A DNA stretch of 64,000 nucleotides from Bradyrhizobium lablabi (GCF_018131005.1 NZ_JAFCJK010000006.1:248001-312000), one strand, 5' to 3'. Numbered from the stretch's first letter, positions 53,265-61,588 are shown. The notes: generated from the sequence alone by a model not told the origin. Made by a program: numbers and translations.

Positions 53265-53927
53265 ATGGAAACGTTCCTGCTCGTCCTTGCGGCGTTGTTT
53301 TCGGTGATCAATCCACCAGGAGCGGCGCTCGTGTTTCTCAGCATGACGAAATATGCCAATAGCGCCACGCGCAAATCGCTGGCGCGACGAGTTGCCATGA
53401 ATTCATTTTTCGTGATGACGGGATCGCTGTTGATCGGGGCGCTCGTCCTGAAGCTCTATGGCATATCGGTGCCAGTGCTTCGGGTCGCTGGCGGCCTTAT
53501 CGTGGCCGCGTCCGGCTGGAAATTGCTGAACGAGGGCACGCGGAGCGGCGCCGACCCGGCTGCCGCGGGCCAGCGAACCGACTATAGCGGTCTGGCCTTT
53601 TATCCCCTGACGCTGCCGCTGACCACCGGACCGGGCACGATCGCGGTCATGATCAGTCTCGGGCTTTCACGATCGGCGTATTCCGACTACACGGCGGATC
53701 TCGGGTTTTTTCTGGCGAGCATGCTCGCAACAATGGTGATAGCGGCGGCAATTTATACCTGCTTTGCGTATTCGGATCGAGTTGAACGACTGTTGGGAGG
53801 CAGCGGGACTGACATCGCTGTCCGGCTCTCTGCATTCATCCTCTTTTGTCTCGGTATTCAAATCCTTTGGACCGGAGCCAGCGATCTTCTTGGAAGCGTC
53901 CAATGGCATGGGAAACCTGCAACGTGA
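53265..53927 (+). CDS. MarC-family integral membrane protein
   Basis: A 220-residue protein with six predicted TM helices. Family features: FSVINPPGAALVFLSMTKYA near the start and FYPLTLPLTTGPGTIAVMIS in the middle. MarC proteins are conserved inner-membrane proteins without a proven function; the early link to multiple antibiotic resistance was not upheld. Single gene, unrelated by strand spacing to the porin. Confidence 0.9.
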   Translation: METFLLVLAALFSVINPPGAALVFLSMTKYANSATRKSLARRVAMNSFFVMTGSLLIGALVLKLYGISVPVLRVAGGLIVAASGWKLLNEGTRSGADPAAAGQRTDYSGLAFYPLTLPLTTGPGTIAVMISLGLSRSAYSDYTADLGFFLASMLATMVIAAAIYTCFAYSDRVERLLGGSGTDIAVRLSAFILFCLGIQILWTGASDLLGSVQWHGKPAT

Positions 53928-54037
53928 TCGGCCCTCGGAGGGGAACGGCTGGCGTCGTCATGAAGGACGCCCGAAAGCTGCGGTGGAAGGCCAACTGAGA
54001 AGTGGAGCGATCGCAGGTTTGATTTCGGGGGGCGGCG

Positions 54038-54193
54038 ATGAGTGGCATCGTTATTGTGCTCCTCCTGATCCTTGTAGCGCTCATTCTGTTCGTTTTAGGG
54101 GCGTGTCCCTCCGGCGCGCGCTGGCACGAATGGCCACCTCGCGGTGATCAACCCTTGAAACTGGGTTACGGCTTTGCCAACCTGACGAAATGA
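54038..54193 (+). CDS. 51-residue single-TM protein
   Basis: ATG at 54038 has a GGGGGGCG stretch 5 bases upstream and opens a 51-residue frame: a TM helix (IVIVLLLILVALILFVLGA), then a hydrophilic tail with ARWHEWPPRGDQPLKLGYG. The stop overlaps the next ATG (ATGA at 54190-54193), which argues for real translation and coupling. I do not recognise the family. It forms the first member of a three-gene membrane cassette ending in an AI-2E-family permease. Confidence 0.6.
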   Translation: MSGIVIVLLLILVALILFVLGACPSGARWHEWPPRGDQPLKLGYGFANLTK

Positions 54194-54444
54194 AAAACCT
54201 TGCCAAAAGTCCGGCAGCTCGCGCCCTCGTGCTGTTGCTGTTGGTTGTCCCTCTCAGCGCCTATCTCGGCACAAGCACGGTGCGACGTGGCATTTTGTAT
54301 TACTTGGATGTATTCGCTCCCGCCGCCGTCGCCGCAATCGCAATCGGCCTTTGGACCTGGAGCTGGCGGTGGTTTTGCTATGCGCTTGCGATCAGCGTGG
54401 TTCTGACCGTTCTGACCCAGTCGATAGCGCGCCTGGTCTGGTGA
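54190..54444 (+). CDS. Small multi-TM membrane protein
   Basis: An 84-residue protein with about three hydrophobic segments (ALVLLLLVVPLSAYLGT, LDVFAPAAVAAIAIGLWTW, WFCYALAISVVLTVLTQSIA). Start and stop overlap with the genes on both sides (ATGA at the start, TGATG at the end), so it is part of the cassette. Function unknown. Confidence 0.65.
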   Translation: MKNLAKSPAARALVLLLLVVPLSAYLGTSTVRRGILYYLDVFAPAAVAAIAIGLWTWSWRWFCYALAISVVLTVLTQSIARLVW

Positions 54445-55478
54445 TGACCCAAGATCGGACGATCAAGATCCTCCTTCTTTTCTGTGCAACGATCTTGATC
54501 CTTGGCGCTGCCTACCTGGCGCAACCGATCGTTGCTCCGGTGGCTTTCTCCCTGTTCATTATTGCCATCGTGTGGCCGATCCAGCAGGCGCTTCAGGCGA
54601 GGCTTCCGAAACTGCTCGCGCTCACCATAACGGTTCTTGGCGTCGTGGTCGTTCTTTCGGTTCTCGGGCTTTTGCTGATCTGGGGATTCAGCAGGGTCGT
54701 TCAGTGGCTCACGAGCAATGCCGATCGTTTGCAGGTTTTGTACGGACGGGGAGTCGACTGGCTCGACGGACACGGAGTGTCGGTGGCCAGTGTGGTCAAT
54801 CCGGGCAAGGGCAACACCAACTGGATTCTGCCGGCTGTCAGGGACATCGGCGGACGTGGCTACCGATTGATATCCTTTATCGTGATCGCCTTTGCTTTCA
54901 CCGTGCTCGGACTTCTGGAAGTGGATGTCGTTCGAAAAAACATCGAACGTCTTGAGAGCGCGGCGACCAGGCAGATGCTTTTGGTCGCCGGCGCCGACAT
55001 CGCGGCCAAGCTGCAGAAGTATATGGTGGTTCGCAGCGTCATGAGCGTGCTGACGGGCGTCGTCGTCTGGAGTTTTGCGCTGCTCGCGGGAATCGAATTG
55101 GCAACTGCTTGGGGCGTCATCGCATTCGTACTGAATTACATTCCCTTCGTCGGTCCGTTGTTCGCAACGGTCTTTCCGACCTTGTTTGCTCTGGTTCAAT
55201 TTGAATCCTGGCAGCTGGCGGTTGCAATTTTTGCGTGTCTGAACCTGGTTCAGTTTCTCATTGGAAGCTATCTCGAGCCAAGAATGGCCGGCGCCGCTTT
55301 GTCCATTTCGCCGTTCATCGTGCTGTCGGCGGTATTCCTGGGGAGTTTTCTCTGGGGCGTCGCGGGAGCCTTCATGGGCGTGCCGATTGTCATCGCGTTG
55401 CTCGCCGTCTGCGACGAATACGAGTCGACACGATGGATAGCGCAGCTCCTGTCGGGACGCGAACGCAAGCGGGCGTAG
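54444..55478 (+). CDS. AI-2E family transporter (PerM-like permease)
   Basis: A 344-residue inner-membrane protein of the AI-2 exporter-like superfamily (PF01594). Features: N-terminal FLFIIAIVWPIQQ-like second TM (SLFIIAIVWPIQQAL), the extracytoplasmic loop, AFVLNYIPFVGPLFATVFPT and PRMAGAALSISPFIVLSAVF near the C-terminus. The start ATG at 54444 overlaps the previous stop. Members export autoinducer-2 or act as Na+/H+ antiporters; which applies here is unknown. Confidence 0.9.
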   Translation: MTQDRTIKILLLFCATILILGAAYLAQPIVAPVAFSLFIIAIVWPIQQALQARLPKLLALTITVLGVVVVLSVLGLLLIWGFSRVVQWLTSNADRLQVLYGRGVDWLDGHGVSVASVVNPGKGNTNWILPAVRDIGGRGYRLISFIVIAFAFTVLGLLEVDVVRKNIERLESAATRQMLLVAGADIAAKLQKYMVVRSVMSVLTGVVVWSFALLAGIELATAWGVIAFVLNYIPFVGPLFATVFPTLFALVQFESWQLAVAIFACLNLVQFLIGSYLEPRMAGAALSISPFIVLSAVFLGSFLWGVAGAFMGVPIVIALLAVCDEYESTRWIAQLLSGRERKRA

Positions 55479-55639
55479 GCAACGACGTTGCGGCGGCCTG
55501 CACGCATGATCACGCCGTTCGAATCTAGCTCACGTCTCGGTCACAGACCTTTGTGAATGTCGCACTTGTCCCAATCGCTGCCTCAGAACAACATGTGGAC
55601 GTTCGCTTGGGCCAAAAAGCCCGCGAGTTAAGCATGTGC

Positions 55640-55660
55640 TGCAGTAGTCGGACTACTGCA
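55640..55660. promoter_or_regulatory. Perfect 10-1-10 dyad just before the VOC gene
   Basis: TGCAGTAGTC, one G, then GACTACTGCA: a perfect inverted repeat ending 14 bases before the start codon and touching the GCGGGGAG ribosome site. A one-base spacer suits a DNA-binding dimer better than an RNA hairpin, although a 9-pair RNA stem with a CGG loop could also form and hide the ribosome site. Confidence 0.6.
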
Positions 55661-55674
55661 AGCGGGGAGACATC

Positions 55675-56130
55675 ATGATCAGGAGCATCGATCACACCGG
55701 TCTCACGGTCTCCTCGTTGGAGGACTCGCTAAAGTTCTGGGTCGATGTGATGGGCTTCCGGCATCTGTACACCTGGACCTTCGAAAATGCGCCGTTCGTC
55801 GAGCAGGTGATCGGTGTGCCCGGGGCGGCCATGCGGCTCGCGATGGTCGAGGGGCCCGGCCATAAGATCGAGCTGCACGAATATACTTCACCTGATGATC
55901 GACAGATCTATAAGCCGCGACCGTCAGATGTTGGTTCGGTCCACCTCGCCTTCTATGTCGAAAATATAGATGCTCTGCTTGCGCGTTCCGCAAGCATCGG
56001 GTGGCTGCCGGTCGGTAAGGTTCAGACGGTTGAATCCGGCGATCTCAAGGGGCTCCGCATGATTTACGTAAGGGCCCCCGACGGGGTCACGCTTGAATTT
56101 CTCCAGCTTCCCGAGGGGGCGCCGAAATAG
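55675..56130 (+). CDS. VOC-family (glyoxalase/dioxygenase-fold) protein
   Basis: A 151-residue single-copy VOC protein with paired beta-alpha-beta modules: SIDHTGLTVSSLEDSLKFWV with a metal-type His, and SVHLAFYVENIDALL with a second His, ending in PDGVTLEFLQLPEG with Glu. These residues match the metal-binding pattern of glyoxalase-I/methylmalonyl-CoA-epimerase-like proteins. GGGGAG lies 8 bases before the ATG. A perfect dyad stands upstream. Substrate unknown. Confidence 0.88.
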   Translation: MIRSIDHTGLTVSSLEDSLKFWVDVMGFRHLYTWTFENAPFVEQVIGVPGAAMRLAMVEGPGHKIELHEYTSPDDRQIYKPRPSDVGSVHLAFYVENIDALLARSASIGWLPVGKVQTVESGDLKGLRMIYVRAPDGVTLEFLQLPEGAPK

Positions 56131-56149
56131 GCCACTCCGCCGATGCGGA

Positions 56150-56167
56150 AACCCGGAATGCCGGGTT
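56150..56167. terminator. Short hairpin between convergent genes
   Basis: AACCCGG and CCGGGTT pair perfectly around an AATG loop in the 52-base gap between the convergent VOC and threonine-synthase-like genes. It could end transcription from both sides. No U-tract. Confidence 0.5.
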
Positions 56168-56182
56168 GCCGAACTCACGAAA

Positions 56183-57313
56183 CTAATCCGCGCTTAGAAT
56201 ATCCGTGATGGTAGCGGCCGCCTTGATCCCCGTGCCGGTGATGATGACGACGGTGCGCTCGGCCGGACGAATCGCGCCACGCCGGCTGAGCTCGTCAAGC
56301 GCGGCGGCAGCCGACGCAGAGGTCGGTTCGACAAAGAGGCCGGTGCGCGCGAGCTTCTTCAGCGCAGCAATGATTTGATCCTCCGGGATCGCAACAGTGC
56401 CGCCGCCGGTCTCCTTGAGCGCCGTGACAATCTGCTTCAATCGCAACGGATGCCGGATGGCGGTGCCCTCGGCAATGGTCTTCTTGACCTCGCGATTGAC
56501 AGGGGTATCGACGCCTGCGGCAAAACTGGCATCGACCGGCGAGCAATTCAGCGGCTGGGCGGCGAACAGGCGCGGCAGCCGCGTGATCTGCCCGGCGGCC
56601 AATAGCTCCTTGAATCCGAGATAACAGCCAAGCAGGCTGCTGCCGGCGCCGACCGGCATGACAACATTGTCCGGCGCGGCAAAGTTGAAGTCCTCCCACA
56701 TCTCGTAGGCCAGCGATTTCGTTCCTTGAAGGAAGAACGGCTGCCAATTGTGGCTGGAATAGAATGTCTGCCTCGATTGCCGGATCGCTTCCGCTTCCGA
56801 TTCCTCGCGCGGGCCTTCCACCAACTGGACCTCGGCGCCGAAGGCGTGCATCTGCGCAACTTTCATTGGCGATGTCGTGGCCGGCGCGAGGATCTTGACC
56901 CGCATGCCGCCGGCGGCGCCATAAGCCGCCACCGAAGCGCCGCCATTGCCGGAGCTGTCTTCCAGCACGGCGTCAACGCCAAGCCCGCGCAGGAACGAGA
57001 GCATCACGCTCGTGCCGCGATCCTTGAAGCTCGACGTCGGATTGAACCATTCGAGCTTGAAATAGGGCTGAAGGCCGCCCCATTCCTTTTGCACGACAGG
57101 CGTGCAGCCCTCACCCATGGTGATCGGCCTGTCGATTTCAACCGGAAGTGAAGCGCGATAGCGCCAGAGCGAACGCGTGGTTCGGTCGATGTCGTCCCGA
57201 CAGATGCCGGACAGCGGCGTCACCAGCAGCGGCTTGCCCTCGTCCGAGCACCAGCGCGGAACTTCCAGCGGGTATAGCCTGCCGCTGAGCGGGTCGATGT
57301 AGCTTGGCTGCAT
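56183..57313 (-). CDS. PLP-dependent threonine synthase-like enzyme
   Basis: A 376-residue fold-type II PLP enzyme. The lysine that binds PLP is in PTSSFKDRGTSVML; DSSGNGGASVAAYGAAGG is the phosphate-binding/Asn block and GAGSSLLGCYLGFKELL the Gly-rich loop. The N-terminus YIDPLSGRLYPLEVPRWCSD resembles the short zinc-ribbon-like part of archaeal-type threonine synthases, with only one Cys. Substrate may differ from O-phosphohomoserine. Lies 43 bases after the acetoacetyl-CoA ligase gene and probably shares its transcript. Confidence 0.85.
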   Translation of the reverse strand: MQPSYIDPLSGRLYPLEVPRWCSDEGKPLLVTPLSGICRDDIDRTTRSLWRYRASLPVEIDRPITMGEGCTPVVQKEWGGLQPYFKLEWFNPTSSFKDRGTSVMLSFLRGLGVDAVLEDSSGNGGASVAAYGAAGGMRVKILAPATTSPMKVAQMHAFGAEVQLVEGPREESEAEAIRQSRQTFYSSHNWQPFFLQGTKSLAYEMWEDFNFAAPDNVVMPVGAGSSLLGCYLGFKELLAAGQITRLPRLFAAQPLNCSPVDASFAAGVDTPVNREVKKTIAEGTAIRHPLRLKQIVTALKETGGGTVAIPEDQIIAALKKLARTGLFVEPTSASAAAALDELSRRGAIRPAERTVVIITGTGIKAAATITDILSAD

Positions 57314-57356
57314 GTCGCTGGATCCTCAATCCTGTCGAGCCGATCGCGCGGGAGCA

Positions 57357-59405
57357 TCACGCCACGCCCGCATTCCTGCTCGAATGATTCTTCGCAAAGT
57401 CGAGATACCAGTCCAGGCATCCGGGATTGGCCATCGCGTCCTTGTTGATGACCTTCTCCAGAGGTTGGCCGAGCAGCAGTTTCTTGATCGGCAGCTCCTG
57501 CTTCTTGCCGGACAGGGTGCGTGGAATTTCCGTCACCGCGAAGATGTCGTTGGGCAGGAAGCGTCGCGACAGCCCGGCCTCGATCGCCTTGTTGATCTTC
57601 GCCTTCATCACAGCATCGAGCGCGATCCCGTCGCGCAGCACCACGAACAGCGGCATGTAGCTGTCGCGGCCGAGGTATTCGAGATCGACGACCATGGAGT
57701 CGAGCACCTCCGGCAACGCCTCGATCGCCGAATAGAGCTCGCTCGTGCCCATGCGCAGGCCGTGGCGGTTGATCGTCGCGTCGCTGCGGCCATAGATCAC
57801 GCAGGAGCCGTCCGGGTTGATCTTGAGCCAGTCGCCATGCCGCCACACCGGGCCGCGGCCGCTGGCGTCGAAATTGTCGGGATAGGTCTCGAAATAGCTG
57901 GCGCGATAGCGCGCATCGCCGGGATCGTTCCAGAAGCGCAGCGGCATCGACGGCAGCGGCTCGGTGCAGACGAGCTCGCCGACCTCGTCGATCACGGCGC
58001 GGCCCTGCTCGTTGAAGGCGTCCACAGCGCAGCCGAGCAGGCGGCATTGCATGCTGCCCGGCGTCTGCGGCAGCTCGCGATTTCCCCCGATGAAGGCGCC
58101 GGCGAAATCGGTGCCGCCAGAGATATTCGCCCACCACATCTCCGCCTGCGCGGCGCTGCCATTGGTCTTCGAGAGCGCCGCGAAGCGGTCGTTGAACCAG
58201 GCCTGTGTGTCGCCGCTGAGCGGCGACCCGGTCGAGCCGAGCGTGCGCAGGCGCGACAGGTCGCCAGCGTTAGCGAGATCGATTTCCGCCTTGGCGCAGC
58301 TCGCAAAGAACGCCGCGCCGGCACCGAAGAACGTCGCTCCCGCATTGGAGACGAAGCGCCACAGCGTGGTCCAGTCCGGCTTGTCCTTGGAGCCGCCCGG
58401 GCTGCCGTCGAAGATGCAGCAGGTGGTTCCGTTGAGCAGGCCATTGGCCTGGCAGTTCCACATGATCCAGCCGGTCGAGCTGTACCAGTGAAAGCGTTCG
58501 CCGAACGAATTCTTCTGGTAGCTGCAGCCGATGTCATTGTGCAGCGTCGAGAGCGGCAGCGAAACGACGATTACGCCGCCATGGCCGTGCACGATCGGCT
58601 TCGGCAGTCCGGTGGTGCCAGACGAATAGACGACCCAGAGCGGATGGTCGAACGGCAGCCATTCCGGCTCGAAGGCGTCGATCTCGTGTCCATTGGCGGA
58701 CAGGATGTTTGAGAGCAGCGGATCGGATGGGCTCGCCGTGTCGGCATGCAGGATGACATGTTTGACCGTCGGCAGCGCGCGCCGCAATTCGTCGATCACG
58801 GGGCGCCGGTCATGCCGCCGGCCGGCATAGGTGACGGCATCGCTGGCGATCAGGATTTTCGGCTCGATCTGCTTGAAGCGGTCGATCACGGCGGGCGCCG
58901 CCATGTCGGGCGCGCAAAGACTCCAGACTGCGCCGATACTGGCGGTCGCGAGAAGCGCGATGATCGCCTCCGGGATGTTCGGCAAATAGGCGGCGACGCG
59001 ATCGCCGGATCGCACGCCCTGTGCTCGCAGATGCAACGCAAGCGCGGCGACCTTGCGCCGCAGTTCCGGCCAACTCGTTTCCGAAAGCCTGCCGTCTTCG
59101 CCGCTTGAGACGATGGCCGGCAGGCCGGCGGCATGCGCCGGCTCGACATGGCGCAGGACCTGACGCGCGTAGTTCACCGAGGCGCCCGGAAACCATACCG
59201 CACCGGGCATTTTGCGGTCTGCCAGCACGGCCGAGTGCGGCGTCGGCGACCGGAGATCAAAATAGTCCCAGATGCTCTGCCAGAAGCTGTCGATGTCGGT
59301 GACCGACCACCGTCGCATCTCGTCGAAGTTCGCGAAGCTCAGGCTGCGGGTTTCGTTCAGCCATTGGCGGTAAAGGGCCATCTGCGGGATGTAAGGGACT
59401 GTCAT
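57357..59405 (-). CDS. Acetoacetyl-CoA synthetase (acetoacetate-CoA ligase)
   Basis: A 682-residue AMP-forming ligase of the acetoacetyl-CoA synthetase subfamily. The N-terminal acetyl-CoA-synthetase-like domain is present (FDEMRRWSVTDIDSFWQSIW), then the adenylation motif VYSSGTTGLPKPIVHGHGG. The subfamily-typical TGWIMWNCQANGLLNG and WWANISGGTDFAGAF follow, and the C-terminal catalytic lysine is in PRTLSGKKQELPIKKLL. The enzyme returns acetoacetate, for example from 3-hydroxybutyrate oxidation, to acetoacetyl-CoA, so it links to PHB turnover. It heads a two-gene leftward unit. Confidence 0.92.
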   Translation of the reverse strand: MTVPYIPQMALYRQWLNETRSLSFANFDEMRRWSVTDIDSFWQSIWDYFDLRSPTPHSAVLADRKMPGAVWFPGASVNYARQVLRHVEPAHAAGLPAIVSSGEDGRLSETSWPELRRKVAALALHLRAQGVRSGDRVAAYLPNIPEAIIALLATASIGAVWSLCAPDMAAPAVIDRFKQIEPKILIASDAVTYAGRRHDRRPVIDELRRALPTVKHVILHADTASPSDPLLSNILSANGHEIDAFEPEWLPFDHPLWVVYSSGTTGLPKPIVHGHGGVIVVSLPLSTLHNDIGCSYQKNSFGERFHWYSSTGWIMWNCQANGLLNGTTCCIFDGSPGGSKDKPDWTTLWRFVSNAGATFFGAGAAFFASCAKAEIDLANAGDLSRLRTLGSTGSPLSGDTQAWFNDRFAALSKTNGSAAQAEMWWANISGGTDFAGAFIGGNRELPQTPGSMQCRLLGCAVDAFNEQGRAVIDEVGELVCTEPLPSMPLRFWNDPGDARYRASYFETYPDNFDASGRGPVWRHGDWLKINPDGSCVIYGRSDATINRHGLRMGTSELYSAIEALPEVLDSMVVDLEYLGRDSYMPLFVVLRDGIALDAVMKAKINKAIEAGLSRRFLPNDIFAVTEIPRTLSGKKQELPIKKLLLGQPLEKVINKDAMANPGCLDWYLDFAKNHSSRNAGVA

Positions 59406-59740
59406 GGTCTGTTCCGGCTCGTGTCTGGATCACGATGCGGTTTTGTCGAATTGCATCGTGATCTCAGCTCTTTGTTTGAGCATGATCTTTTCGGAAAATC
59501 GCGACACAGTTCCGGATCATGCGCTGGCGGCAACGGCCGCGCGCGTCATATCTAACATAGAGGTGTGAAGCCGGGGGAGCGCGGTCCAGCCGCACGGGAT
59601 GTCAGGATATCGTTACGCAGTCCTCCCGTACTGAGCCGGGTCGGTCCCGCTTCAAAAATTCAGCGCGAGGCCGCAACGACGGAGGGAACCAACGATCGCT
59701 TCCGCGATTTATTGCAGACGCCTATCGGGGCCCAACAACC
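59406..59740. other. 335-base spacer upstream of acetoacetyl-CoA ligase
   Basis: Besides the family A repeat I see no feature that can be supported. The ligase promoter should lie here, possibly within or beyond the repeat. Confidence 0.45.
59429..59526. repeat. Dispersed intergenic repeat, family A (copy 2)
   Basis: It opens with a perfect 11-base stem, GATCACGATGC / GCATCGTGATC, then CTTTGTTTGAGCATGATCTT and ends CCGGATCATGCGC; the CATGATC/GATCATG arms form a second hairpin. The 3' half matches copy 1 at 11184-11314, while the 5' stem has a different sequence but the same shape, so the pairing is kept. Confidence 0.75.
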
Positions 59741-59923
59741 ATGAAGATGCTCAAGCGTCTCTTCCAATTGATCTGGCTGCGCCGTGTCGCGCCCAAGCCA
59801 GCCGATTTTCCGCCTGCTTCCATCGATCCCGACGAATTCACGCGCCTTCTGTGCAGTGGGCGCAGCGAGGATCTGCGGATCCTGGCCGAGAGGCTGAGCC
59901 AGCGGCCGAAAGCTCACGCATAG
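59741..59923 (+). CDS. Small hypothetical protein
   Basis: A 60-residue protein with a basic hydrophobic N-terminus (MKMLKRLFQLIWLRRV) and a helical acidic/basic C-terminal half (DEFTRLLCSGRSEDLRILAE). Composition looks natural. The ribosome site is weak. Family not recognised. Confidence 0.45.
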   Translation: MKMLKRLFQLIWLRRVAPKPADFPPASIDPDEFTRLLCSGRSEDLRILAERLSQRPKAHA

Positions 59924-60026
59924 CAGATGGCGCAGCGTCCGCCGAGGTACCGGCTCTGACCATCCGGAACCGGCAGCGGCCCGCGCGCGGCCGCAATCCT
60001 CATAGCCTGAGCTTCCAGGATGTTGG

Positions 60027-60449
60027 CTACTTCGCCTTCTCGTGGTTTGCGATGCCGATCGCCTTGTAGTCGTAGGTCGGATAGAATTCGGTCCGATAGG
60101 CGCCCCAGGCATTGTTCTCGATGATGCGATTGACCTCGCGCAACCGCGACGCCGGCAGCCGCAGCGTCACCACCTGGCCGATTCCCATCATCACGTACCA
60201 GCTCACAACCTCGATGCCGTCGGGGGGGAAGGCCTTGTAGAAACCTTGCCGCTCAAGCTGCGCGTTGAGTTCGGTCAGGGGACGCGACTGGTCGTGCTTG
60301 AGCAGGATCGTGATCATGACCGCGTTGTCGGGTGTCGGCGATGCATTCTCCGTTTGCGCGAATGCGGGGGATCCAAAAATCAGAGCCATCGCCAGGCCAC
60401 CGGCCAATGCTGTGATCGCCATCCATGATCCGTTCAATCCTCGCGCCAT
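60027..60449 (-). CDS. Secreted hypothetical protein (140 residues)
   Basis: Signal peptide MARGLNGSWMAITALAGGLA then ALIFGSPAFA, cleaved before QTENAS. The mature part is about 108 residues with MITILLKHDQSRPLTELNAQ, the segment EVVSWYVMMGIGQVVTLRLP and RIIENNAWGAYRTEFYPTYD. It looks like a ferredoxin-like alpha/beta domain. AAGGAG lies 6 bases before the ATG. I recall similar conserved hypothetical proteins in Bradyrhizobium, but no function. Confidence 0.8.
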   Translation of the reverse strand: MARGLNGSWMAITALAGGLAMALIFGSPAFAQTENASPTPDNAVMITILLKHDQSRPLTELNAQLERQGFYKAFPPDGIEVVSWYVMMGIGQVVTLRLPASRLREVNRIIENNAWGAYRTEFYPTYDYKAIGIANHEKAK

Positions 60450-60991
60450 TGCGGTCTCCTTGCTGGGGTGTTCTTCGGGCTATCCGCCGTGGCGATCATC
60501 GCGGTGCCCGCGAGGGCTGTAAATCGCGATTCAACCGTCCCCGATGCCACAAGCTTGTGACATGTGAACCGTCTCACAGGTGTGCGTCGCAGCATGCGCT
60601 ATGGAGGGATCGCTGGGCCATTTCGATGTCGAGGACATGACGCATGTCGACGCGACGACTGGCGTATTGGTGGTTCAGGTTCGTCGTCTCCGGACGGTTC
60701 CTGCAAAAGTTCCTTCGGCTGCGCAGACCCTGAGCCCGCACGAATTGCGGCGTTCGCCTTCCGCGCCGTTGTGCCCCCAGGGTAAACATGACCCCGTGAA
60801 ATTACTGGGGCGGAGCGGCGGGGCGACCCCGTAGCAATGGGAGATTAACTCCTCCTTTCCGGGATTCATTGCAGAATTGGCGGCAATCCACCTTGTTCGC
60901 GCGTCCGATCTCCGAATCACAGTTCCGTTACACGTCGTTGCCGATTCCCGCGTTAACCAAGACGCAGTTCAGCTGCGGTAAAGCCATACAT
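60450..60991. other. 542-base spacer
   Basis: Carries the promoters of the divergent secreted protein and LuxR-type genes. A short symmetric ATCGCGAT lies at 60523-60530. In-frame codons continue upstream of the LuxR-type start to 60869, without a ribosome site. Nothing else can be supported. Confidence 0.45.
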
Positions 60992-61588
60992 ATGACGCAG
61001 CACGACAATCGAGCCGAGGCCGCCCAACTCCCGACCTGGATCGTGGAGGTTCCGCCGCCCGATACCCATCGCGAGATTGCCCGGCCGGCCACGCGCGTGC
61101 AGGCGGTGGAGGAGGCAGGCGCGGCGATCGCCCGCCAGTTCAACGGACCCATGACCGCGCTGCTGCTCTACATGAACGAGATCAGGCAGCACAGCCATCA
61201 GCTCGCGCAGAACGGCATCTATTTGCAGCAGGTCATCGAGAACGCATTCGAGCAGACCGAACGCATCTGCACGATGCTGAGGCAGATTTCCGATCTGCAT
61301 CCGAATGTCGTCCCCACCATCGATCTCAAGCCGGCCCCGGACAACAAGCTTGTCCGCCCGCCTTCGCCCGAGGTGATCTTCGCGCCGGAAGCGGGGCAAA
61401 AGCCGCTGACCAAGCGCGAGCGTGAGGTGTTGAGCCTGATCAGCGACGGCTATTCCAACAAGCAGGGTGCGCTGCGCATGAAAATCAGCCCGCGGACCTT
61501 CGAGAGCCATCGCGCGGAGGCCATGCGCAAGCTCGGTGCGCGCAACACCGCGGATCTCGTCCGCAAAGCCCTGCTACATCCGGTTTGA
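60992..61588 (+). CDS. LuxR/FixJ-type regulator with degenerate histidine-kinase dimerisation domain
   Basis: A 198-residue protein. Residues about 136-195 form a LuxR-type helix-turn-helix: LTKREREVLSLISDGYSNKQ, then MKISPRTFESHRAEAMRKLG. The N-terminal part is unlike a receiver. About residues 38-105 read like the two DHp helices of a FixL-type kinase: AIARQFNGPMTALLLYM aligns with the typical ALAHELNQPLTAIxNYL, and ENAFEQTERICTMLRQI with the second helix. The phospho-accepting His is Arg48 and the next Glu is Gln49, so it cannot be phosphorylated there. It may dimerise through this part or bind a kinase. The start at 60992 is chosen for length; the ribosome site is weak and 60869 is possible. 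Confidence 0.8.
   Translation: MTQHDNRAEAAQLPTWIVEVPPPDTHREIARPATRVQAVEEAGAAIARQFNGPMTALLLYMNEIRQHSHQLAQNGIYLQQVIENAFEQTERICTMLRQISDLHPNVVPTIDLKPAPDNKLVRPPSPEVIFAPEAGQKPLTKREREVLSLISDGYSNKQGALRMKISPRTFESHRAEAMRKLGARNTADLVRKALLHPV

Noticed and set aside
55517..55526. GTTCGAATC, like the T-loop of a tRNA
   Set aside because: No acceptor, D- or anticodon stems can be built around it.
57220..58137. Minus-strand frame of 305 codons in another register
   Set aside because: Overlaps both the ligase and the threonine-synthase-like gene out of frame; Arg-rich, no domain.
57312..58712. Plus-strand frame of 466 codons
   Set aside because: Antisense to acetoacetyl-CoA ligase; repetitive A/R/E/H composition, no family.
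60519..60534. Possible FNR/FixK-type box near TAAATCGCGATTCA
   Set aside because: Only the inner ATCGCGAT is symmetric; the TTGAT/ATCAA half-sites are not matched.
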